From NCBI GenBank assembly GCA_030591105.1, contig JAUVBS010000148.1, positions 1-5,969 on the forward strand: DNA of 5,969 nt. Direction: 5' to 3'. Positions within the stretch are counted from its first letter, which is position 1. Each line of letters starts with the position of its first letter. The translations under genes were made by a program, and so were the position numbers. Shown one piece after another: positions 1 through 5,219 of this stretch. Origin of the DNA: a bacterium (GTDB taxonomy: Bacteria > Krumholzibacteriota > Krumholzibacteriia > LZORAL124-64-63). Under the pieces are notes generated by a model. The model saw only the letters and a program-made list of their open reading frames with translations. It was not told the DNA's origin and did not search any database.

Positions 1-72
1 GCAATTTCACTCTGCCTGTTTTACAGCACCGGATTCGTGCCGGTCAACTGTTGCAACTGATTTCGTAGAACC

Positions 73-101
73 TTGGCTCCGGCCGCCGGTCGATCTATCT
101 T
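73..101 (+). promoter_or_regulatory. Weak sigma70-like promoter candidate upstream of the thioredoxin-TPR gene
   Basis: TTGGCT at 73-78 and TATCTT at 96-101 are 17 nt apart, each matching the sigma70 hexamers at four of six positions. Transcription would start near 108 and give a leader of about 48 nt before the TTG codon at 156. Nothing else in positions 1-155 resembles a better promoter. A small inverted repeat, ACCGG (28-32) and CCGGT (40-44), lies further upstream with no evident role. The match is weak and could be chance, or the gene could be transcribed from beyond the left edge. Confidence 0.22.
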
Positions 102-143
102 GGCGAGGTCCCGTTACCGAAGCGACCGATCACACCGCGCCGC

Positions 144-149
144 AAGGAG
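144..149 (+). promoter_or_regulatory. Shine-Dalgarno that fixes a TTG start
   Basis: AAGGAG at 144-149 lies 6 nt upstream of the TTG at 156-158. It decides the start: the first in-frame ATG is codon 271, far inside the conserved part, and in-frame GTG codons nearby fall within the hydrophobic segment, which a later start would truncate. With the TTG start the protein has a proper basic N-terminus followed by a hydrophobic core. Confidence 0.75.
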
Positions 150-155
150 TCGCGT

Positions 156-1514
156 TTGCAGGTCACCAGGCAGCCGAACACACACCGCGTCTTGCCGTTC
201 GCTCTAGTGAGTGTGCTTGGCGTGATCGTGCTCGCCATAGGCGTGCTCTGCGTGGACGTTCCCACCGCCTGGACGCAGGCCAACGCTTCTTCGCAGGATC
301 AGACCGACCCACTGGCGCCGGTGTCTGCCGACACCACAGCTGTCGAGGTGGACGTCGACGCGGCTTTTCTCAAGATCGTCCCGGAGCAACAAGGTGCGGC
401 GGAACAAATCCCGCCACCACCGCCCGCGGCGGCGACCGCCACCGATACGATCACGGCCACCGGTACAGCCGCTATCGCTGGTGGGCACAGAGCAACCGCC
501 GCGCAGCCGGACGCCGGACCGAAATCACTGGTGACCTGGATCGAACGCGATGCGTGGTCCGAGGTCGTCGGGCGGGCGCAGGCCGCCGATCGGCCGATCC
601 TCATCGACTTCTACGCCGATTGGTGCCGTCCGTGTAGGCAACTCGATCGCCGGGTTTACTCGGATTCTGTCGTGGCGGCGAAGCTGGCCGATCTGGTCAC
701 CTACAAGGTCGATGTCGATATGCCCGACGGCATCGTCCTCGGTGAGCAGTTCCACGTGTACAGCCTGCCGACTGTCATCCTCTGCCGTCCTGACGGTGAA
801 GAGATCGATCGCTTCCGCGGGTACCGACCGCCGGCAAAATTCCTGCAATTGGTCGCCGACGCCCTCGCCGGGCGCGGGACCATCGAGGATCTGGAGTTGA
901 AACTGCTCGGCCGGTACTACGATCCGCAATTGCGGCTCGCGGTCGGCCTGAAGTACGCCGAACGCATGGACGTCGCGCCGGCGCGTAGATACCTCGGCGC
1001 AGCCCTGGACCGAGGCGATGCCTTGCCGCGCCCCGACCAAGCGCGCGCGCTGCTCGCGCTGGCCAATCTGGAGTACCACGCCGGCAACGAGGACAGGGCG
1101 GTCGCGTTGGCTCACCGCGTTCTGCGCGATTACGCCGACGATATCGATTTCAAACGTACCCTGCGTGCGCTGGCTCGCTATCAGCGAGAACGTGGTGACG
1201 TCGAAGCGATGGTCGATGTCTATCGCCAGCTCGCCGCCATCGATCCGGACGACGCCCGTGCGTTGAACGATTTCGCCGCCAATGCAGCGCGCACCGGGGT
1301 CGCCCTCGATGAAGCCACCGCTGCCGCTCGACGGGCCGTCGAATTGAGCGGGCATCAGCCGGCCACCATGGCGACGCTCGCGGAAGTCTACCGTCAGCGC
1401 GGCCAATACGCCGACGCCATGAAGTGGATCAAGCGGGCGGTGGCCGCCGATCCCCACGACCTCTATCTGCGCGAGAAGCTGACGCAGATCCGCGCCGAAG
1501 CGGTCGGCGGCTGA
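156..1514 (+). CDS. Exported or membrane-anchored thioredoxin-fold protein with C-terminal TPR-like repeats
   Basis: Probably a thiol-disulfide oxidoreductase or reductase-like protein acting on the periplasmic side of the inner membrane. The 452-residue product has a basic N-terminus (R5, R11), then a hydrophobic stretch at about 12-33 that is either a signal peptide, with possible cleavage after A42-N43-A44, or an anchor. No lipobox is present. Residues 45-125 are a low-complexity Ala/Pro/Thr linker with five prolines at 86-90. The thioredoxin-like domain spans about 126-240, with the active site W156-C157-R158-P159-C160 after DFYAD and the expected cis-proline in SLPT (P205). This layout recalls the DsbD C-terminal and Thioredoxin_7 groups. 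Residues of about 290-450 form helix pairs of TPR type, clearest at 417-445. The substrate is unknown; the TPR part probably binds a protein partner. It converges with the efflux operon, and nothing in the sequence links the two. Confidence 0.88.
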   Translation: MQVTRQPNTHRVLPFALVSVLGVIVLAIGVLCVDVPTAWTQANASSQDQTDPLAPVSADTTAVEVDVDAAFLKIVPEQQGAAEQIPPPPPAAATATDTITATGTAAIAGGHRATAAQPDAGPKSLVTWIERDAWSEVVGRAQAADRPILIDFYADWCRPCRQLDRRVYSDSVVAAKLADLVTYKVDVDMPDGIVLGEQFHVYSLPTVILCRPDGEEIDRFRGYRPPAKFLQLVADALAGRGTIEDLELKLLGRYYDPQLRLAVGLKYAERMDVAPARRYLGAALDRGDALPRPDQARALLALANLEYHAGNEDRAVALAHRVLRDYADDIDFKRTLRALARYQRERGDVEAMVDVYRQLAAIDPDDARALNDFAANAARTGVALDEATAAARRAVELSGHQPATMATLAEVYRQRGQYADAMKWIKRAVAADPHDLYLREKLTQIRAEAVGG

Positions 1515-1552
1515 CCAGTGGTCCAGACTGTTACACCCAAAACGCGCCCGAC

Positions 1553-1588
1553 AAAAAGACACCGACCGCGGTAAACCGCGGTCGGTGT
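1553..1588 (-). terminator. Strong intrinsic terminator, functional orientation on the - strand
   Basis: A perfect 13-bp stem pairs ACACCGACCGCGG (1559-1571) with CCGCGGTCGGTGT (1576-1588) around a 4-nt loop at 1572-1575. On the - strand the stem is followed by one C and then five T (1557-1553), the classic factor-independent arrangement. On the + strand no T run follows, although the hairpin lies 44 nt after the stop of the thioredoxin-TPR gene and may still stabilise that mRNA 3' end. It would end the putative sRNA and any readthrough from the efflux operon, whose stop codon is about 320 nt upstream. Confidence 0.85.
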
Positions 1589-1668
1589 GACGGCATTGCC
1601 GGTGGGGGATTGGAGGGAGAAACCGACAAGCCGTGCGTCCAGAATCTTAGAGGCAATCCCCAGTGCCT
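1553..1668 (-). ncRNA. Putative small regulatory RNA, about 116 nt
   Basis: Inferred from four aligned signals on the - strand: sigma70-like hexamers at 1703-1698 and 1680-1675, a predicted start near A1668, no credible ORF, and a strong intrinsic terminator ending at 1553. Read 5' to 3', the RNA would begin with a hairpin, AGGCA (1668-1664) and TGCCU (1655-1651), with loop CUGGGGAU. A long less-structured stretch follows, then a pyrimidine-rich tract with CUCCCUCC (1619-1612) and AUCCCCC (1610-1604), a small CGGC-AAU-GCCG hairpin (1601-1591), and the terminator. GGGGAUUG (1661-1654) is exactly complementary to CAAUCCCC (1612-1605), allowing a pseudoknot or an alternative fold. Exposed CUCCC tracts are typical of sRNAs that pair with ribosome binding sites. 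No known family was recognised. The alternative is that only the terminator is real and serves the efflux operon. Confidence 0.5.
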
Positions 1669-1674
1669 GACAAG

Positions 1675-1703
1675 AATATACCGGATCTAGAACTTCATTA
1701 CAA
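1675..1703 (-). promoter_or_regulatory. Sigma70-like promoter for the putative sRNA
   Basis: Read on the - strand, TTGTAA (1703-1698) is followed after exactly 17 nt by TATATT (1680-1675). They match the -35 consensus at four of six positions and the -10 consensus at five of six. The predicted start is A1668 or a neighbour. A second -10-like element, TAAAAT (1713-1708), lies further upstream but has GGGTAT as its -35, so it is the poorer choice unless an activator replaces -35 contacts. Confidence 0.5.
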
Positions 1704-1723
1704 ACCTATTTTATCACAACTCT

Positions 1724-1740
1724 TTAGGGAATACCCCTAA
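1724..1740. promoter_or_regulatory. Inverted-repeat operator candidate, proximal copy
   Basis: TTAGGGAATACCCCTAA has 6-nt inverted arms, TTAGGG and CCCTAA, around a 5-nt centre. Its core GGGAATACCCCTA (1727-1739) recurs at 12 of 13 positions, on the other strand, at 1799-1787. Its centre (1732) lies about 64 bp upstream of the predicted sRNA start, a common place for an activator. TACCCCT at 1732-1738 fits the NarL heptamer TACYYMT, so a NarL/FixJ-type response regulator is one possible binder; this is inference. Confidence 0.5.
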
Positions 1741-1784
1741 TTACTTGATTTAATCATACTATTATTGCTCTTTATGTATCAATT

Positions 1785-1802
1785 CCTAGGGATATTCCCA
1801 GG
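1785..1802. promoter_or_regulatory. Inverted-repeat operator candidate, distal copy
   Basis: CCTAGGGATATTCCCAGG on the + strand contains, on the - strand, GGGAATATCCCTA (1799-1787), differing from the proximal copy by one base. The centre (1794) is 62 bp from that of the proximal site, close to six helical turns, so dimers bound at both would sit on the same DNA face. It would lie about 126 bp upstream of the predicted sRNA start. Confidence 0.48.
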
Positions 1803-1821
1803 TTCTTGAGAGCGGTCGATC

Positions 1822-1849
1822 AGCCAAAACTGCGATGGTTTTCGTGGCT
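1822..1849 (-). repeat. Bulged hairpin downstream of the RND permease gene
   Basis: AGCC plus AAAAC (1822-1830) can pair with GTTTT (1838-1842) and GGCT (1846-1849), with a 3-nt bulge and a 7-nt loop. It starts 60 nt after the permease stop codon on the - strand. No T run follows it, so it is not a convincing intrinsic terminator, but it could protect the mRNA 3' end or assist Rho-dependent termination. Confidence 0.3.
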
Positions 1850-1852
1850 AAT

Positions 1853-1864
1853 CGGTCCGGACCG
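1853..1864. repeat. Perfect 12-bp palindrome
   Basis: CGGTCCGGACCG reads the same on both strands. It is followed by a GCC/GTC-type trinucleotide run to about 1880, just after the permease stop codon in the - direction. Short GC palindromes are frequent in GC-rich DNA and no function is claimed. Confidence 0.3.
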
Positions 1865-1908
1865 CCGCCGCCGTCGTCGCCGCGCGCCGTACTCGCCGGG
1901 GTGACCAG

Positions 1909-4900
1909 TTACCCCGACTGATCTTTCTTTTGCATCACCAGCGCGTACAGGTAGTACGTGAGGGGGACGACCACCAGGGTCAGGACGGTCGAGAGCAACG
2001 TGCCCATCATCAGACTGATCGCCAGACCCTGGAAGATCGGGTCGAACACCATGACGATCGAACCGGTCACCACGGTACCGGCAGTCAAGGCGATGGGTAA
2101 CATACGGACAGCACCCGCCTCGATGCAAGCCTCCTTCAACGCGAGGCCGTCGGCCAGCCGCGTTTCGATGAAATCGATCAAGAGTACACTGTTGCGCACC
2201 ATGATCCCGGCCAGCGCGATCACGCCGATCATCGATGTCGCGGTGAAGAACCCACCGAACAACAGGTGGCCGGGGATGATGCCGACCAGCGTCAGTGGGA
2301 TCGGAATCATCATCAGCAACGGGATGGTGAAGTTCTGGAACATGCCGACGATCAGCAGATAGATGATCACCAGGACGACTGCGAAAGCGATACCCAGGTC
2401 GCGGAACACCTCGTAAGTGATGTGCCACTCGCCATCCCACTTGAGCGCGTAGCCGTCTTCGAGTTCGGGTTGGGCGGTGAACTTCTGTTCGATATGCGTG
2501 CCGTCGGGCATGGTCAGCTCGGCGATGCGTTGCTCCATGTCGAGGATGGCGTAGATCGGCGACTCGAGAGCGCCGGCCACGTCGGCGGTCACGTAGACTA
2601 CCGATTTCAGGTTGCGGCGGTGGCGGCTCTTGGGCTGAGTTGTCTCGGCGAGCTTGACCACGTCCGCGAGCGGTATCAACGCGCCGTCGACGCTATGGAT
2701 GAACAGGGAGTTCAGACTCTCGATGCTCGAGCGATCGGCAAGCGGCAGACGCACATTGATCGGCACTTTTTCGGCGGCGGTCGCCATATGCGCCAGCCCG
2801 CCGTCGTAACCGTTGAGCGCGACGGCCAAGGTCTGGCTGACCTGTTGGGTCGAGACGCCGCGTACCGCGCCGCGGTCCTTATCAACGATCAGCTCGTATT
2901 GCGTCTGGTCGTCTTCGACGTACCAGTCGATATCGACCACACCGGGTGTGTCGGTGAAAATCTGTTTTATCTGGCGTGCGGCTTCGATCCGCCCTTCAAA
3001 GGTCGGTCCGTATACTTCCGCCACGAGGGTCGAAAGCACCGGCGGACCGGGTGGTACCTCGAGCACCTTGACCGCGGCACCGTGACGGGCGGCCAGCTCC
3101 TGGATCGGCCCCCGCACGCGCTTGACGAGGTCGTGGCTCTGGTCCGAGCGGCGAGACTTGTCCACCAGGTTCACCTGCAGATCGGCGACGTTGGCCCCCT
3201 GCCGCATCATGTAGTGGCGCACCAGACCGTTGAAATTCACCGGCGCCGCCAGACCGGCGTAGACCTGATAGTCGGTCACCTCCGGTACGGTGGCGAGGTA
3301 ATCACCGATCTCTCGAGCCAGCGTGGTGGTACTCTCGAGTGTCGTGCCTTCCGGTGTGTCGATGATGACCTGGAATTCGCTCTTGTTATCGAACGGTAGC
3401 ATCTTGACCTGCACGGTACGCGTGGTGAACAGTAACATCGACGCGCCCGTCAACACGCCGACCGCCACCAGCGCCGCGACTGCCCGCGCCGGCCGGTCGA
3501 GCAACGGCCGGACCATTCGGTTGTAGAGCTTGTAGATCGCAGTGTTGCGTACGCTGTAACCGACGTTCTCGCCACCCAGAGTTCCTTCACCCGGTAGATC
3601 TTCGCGCCACTCGCGGCCCGGTTTGAGTAGCCGGACTGCGAGCCACGGCGAGATGACCAGCGCGACCAGCAAACTGAAGATCATCGCCAACGATGCGCCG
3701 ACCGGCATCGGACGCATATACGGTCCCATCAGTCCGCGCACGAACGCCATCGGCAGCATCGACGCGATCACCGTGAAGGTCGCCAGAACGGTCGGGTTGC
3801 CCACCTCCTGAATCGCGTCGAGAGCGGTGCGCAGATCGACTTTCCCCTTCATCTTGATGTGCCGGTGGATGTTCTCGACCACGATAATGGTGGCGTCGAT
3901 CACGATACCGGTCACCAGGATCAGCGCGAACAGGGTGACCCGGTTCAAGGTGTAACCCAAGATAAAGTAGACAAAGAGGGTCAGGCTGAAGGTCGTCGGG
4001 ATCGACAGGAAGATGATCATCGATCCGCGCCAGCCCATGGCCAGAAACACGACGCCCACGGCGAGCAGAATCGCGATGCCGAGGTTCTGGATCAAGCCAC
4101 TCGCCTTCGCGCGAGCCGTCTCGCCGTAGTTACGAGTGATCGTGACGTTCACGTCGCCGGGTATGAGCGTCCCTTCTAGCTTGGCGAGCTTGGCCAGGAT
4201 CGCATCGGTCACGCGGGTCGCGTCACTACCGATGCGCTTGGCGACACTGATGGTCGCTGACGGGTATTCGCTGCCGACGTTGAATTGCTCGGGGATGCCG
4301 ACGTCCGCGCCCGCAAGGCCGACCCCGAAAAAAGTGTAGCTGTCGATGTCAGCCGGTCCGTCGGTCACGGTCGCAACGTCCGCCAGTCGCACCGGACGAC
4401 CGCCGAAGGCGCCGACGACCAGATTCGCGACGTCATCGGCCGAACGCAAGAAGGTACCGGTCTCAACGGTGTACTGTCGGTTACCCGCCGCGAAGCTGCC
4501 CGACGGCAGGTTCTGGTTCTGCATCTGTAGCGCCGGCAGGATCGCCAGGGCGGTGACGTTCAACGCCGCCATCCGCTGCGGATCGAGTTCAACACGCACG
4601 CTGCGCTGACGCCCGCCGATCAGTTCGACCACCGATACGTTGGTCACCGAGGAGATCTCGTTACGGATCTCGCCGGCGAGCTGGCGCAACTCGTAGTGGT
4701 CGTACTGATCGCTCCAGAGGGTCAAGGCGAGGATCGGCACATCGTCGATGCTGCGTACCTTGATCACCGGCCCGATGATCCCCGGCGGGGCGATATCCAT
4801 GTTGCTGTTCATCTTGTTGTACAGCCGGGTGATCGCTTTCTCCATGTCGGTGCCGACCAGGAACCGGGCGGTCACGATACCGAAGCTCGCGAAGCTGCTG

Positions 4901-5217
4901 CTGTAGACGTACTCGACGTCTTCGATCTCCCAGATCTTCTGCTCCATCGGCCGCGTGATCAGGTTTTCGACTTCCTGGGGAGTCGCACCGGGGAACATCA
5001 CCATCACGTCGATCATCGGCACGACGATCTGTGGTTCCTCTTCACGCGGAGTCAACAAGATCGCGAACACCCCGAGTAGTATGGTTGCCGCAATCAAGAG
5101 TGGTGTGATCTTCGAGTCGATGAAGGTCTCGGCCAGTTTGGTTACCACGCCGTAGCTCGGCTTGGTAGGTTCGGTCGGCTTGGTCGCGCCGTGTTGGGTA
5201 TCCTCGCGGTCGGCCAT
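1909..5217 (-). CDS. RND-family efflux permease (AcrB-like inner-membrane pump)
   Basis: Proton-driven pump of the resistance-nodulation-division superfamily, expected as an inner-membrane trimer exporting compounds through the adjacent adaptor and an outer-membrane channel. The 1102 residues cover the full fold: TM1 at about 36-55, a first periplasmic domain with FPGATPQEVE near 75-84, TM2-TM6 at about 376-530, a cytoplasmic link at about 532-578, TM7 near 579-597, a second periplasmic domain, and TM8-TM12 from about 950 to 1096. The TM4 signature reads G437, D441, A442, E448, N449, so the second Asp of AcrB (D408) is Ala, as in CusA-type pumps. In TM10 the AcrB Lys position is R1008, in VRNSVLLIDF. 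The cytoplasmic N-terminus is about 25 residues longer than that of AcrB, and the protein exceeds AcrB (1049) by about 50. ATG at 5217 has a good ribosome site and follows the adaptor stop by 2 nt. Drug, metal or other substrate cannot be decided. Confidence 0.95.
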   Translation of the reverse strand: MADREDTQHGATKPTEPTKPSYGVVTKLAETFIDSKITPLLIAATILLGVFAILLTPREEEPQIVVPMIDVMVMFPGATPQEVENLITRPMEQKIWEIEDVEYVYSSSFASFGIVTARFLVGTDMEKAITRLYNKMNSNMDIAPPGIIGPVIKVRSIDDVPILALTLWSDQYDHYELRQLAGEIRNEISSVTNVSVVELIGGRQRSVRVELDPQRMAALNVTALAILPALQMQNQNLPSGSFAAGNRQYTVETGTFLRSADDVANLVVGAFGGRPVRLADVATVTDGPADIDSYTFFGVGLAGADVGIPEQFNVGSEYPSATISVAKRIGSDATRVTDAILAKLAKLEGTLIPGDVNVTITRNYGETARAKASGLIQNLGIAILLAVGVVFLAMGWRGSMIIFLSIPTTFSLTLFVYFILGYTLNRVTLFALILVTGIVIDATIIVVENIHRHIKMKGKVDLRTALDAIQEVGNPTVLATFTVIASMLPMAFVRGLMGPYMRPMPVGASLAMIFSLLVALVISPWLAVRLLKPGREWREDLPGEGTLGGENVGYSVRNTAIYKLYNRMVRPLLDRPARAVAALVAVGVLTGASMLLFTTRTVQVKMLPFDNKSEFQVIIDTPEGTTLESTTTLAREIGDYLATVPEVTDYQVYAGLAAPVNFNGLVRHYMMRQGANVADLQVNLVDKSRRSDQSHDLVKRVRGPIQELAARHGAAVKVLEVPPGPPVLSTLVAEVYGPTFEGRIEAARQIKQIFTDTPGVVDIDWYVEDDQTQYELIVDKDRGAVRGVSTQQVSQTLAVALNGYDGGLAHMATAAEKVPINVRLPLADRSSIESLNSLFIHSVDGALIPLADVVKLAETTQPKSRHRRNLKSVVYVTADVAGALESPIYAILDMEQRIAELTMPDGTHIEQKFTAQPELEDGYALKWDGEWHITYEVFRDLGIAFAVVLVIIYLLIVGMFQNFTIPLLMMIPIPLTLVGIIPGHLLFGGFFTATSMIGVIALAGIMVRNSVLLIDFIETRLADGLALKEACIEAGAVRMLPIALTAGTVVTGSIVMVFDPIFQGLAISLMMGTLLSTVLTLVVVPLTYYLYALVMQKKDQSG

Positions 5218-5219
5218 GG

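Larger units (their letters stand above)
1671..1800. other. AT-rich regulatory-looking island
   Basis: By hand count 41 of these 130 bases are G or C (about 32 percent), against clearly GC-rich genes on both sides. The segment carries the promoter-like hexamers and both copies of the GGGAATAYCCCTA motif and encodes nothing convincing. Such composition in a GC-rich genome usually marks promoter or regulator-binding DNA, or a trace of foreign DNA; no insertion-sequence ends or flanking repeats are visible. Confidence 0.6.
1515..1908. other. Convergent intergenic region without a protein gene, holding a putative sRNA locus
   Basis: This 394-nt gap separates the stop of the thioredoxin-TPR gene (TGA 1512-1514) from the stop of the RND permease gene (TAA 1911-1909). 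I see no credible coding sequence in it. It divides into a GC-rich left part (1515-1670) with the hairpin terminator and putative sRNA body, an AT-rich centre (1671-1800) with promoter-like hexamers and two inverted motif copies, and a GC-rich right part (1801-1908) with a bulged hairpin and a 12-bp palindrome. Two convergent genes need only terminators between them, so promoter-like DNA here suggests an independent transcript. Confidence 0.7.

Noticed and set aside
525..1562. Long antisense ORF opposite the thioredoxin-TPR gene
   Set aside because: A shadow caused by GC-rich codon bias; it has no ribosome site or recognisable domain, while the + strand frame carries a clear thioredoxin active site.
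1531..1596. 21-codon ORF on the - strand starting at ATG 1596
   Set aside because: No Shine-Dalgarno precedes it (the upstream bases are C-rich) and it runs through the terminator stem and T tract.
1581..1627. Antiterminator-like pairing of GTCGGT (1627-1622, - strand) with ACCGAC in the terminator
   Set aside because: Six base pairs cannot compete with a perfect 13-bp stem; probably chance.
1651..1670. Sigma54-like promoter GGCAC...TTGC on the - strand
   Set aside because: GG and GC are 11 nt apart instead of the strict 10 required at -24/-12, and the same bases form a 5-bp hairpin that fits the 5' end of the putative sRNA.
1820..2440. 206-codon ORF on the - strand overlapping the permease 3' end in another frame
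   Set aside because: His/Arg/Asp-rich low-complexity product lying within the RND gene; no sign of a frameshift in the permease, which is full length to TM12.
2266..3399. 377-codon + strand ORF opposite the permease gene
   Set aside because: Its product is rich in Asp, His, Arg and Val with no domain, as expected for the antisense of membrane-protein codons; the RND frame is unequivocal.
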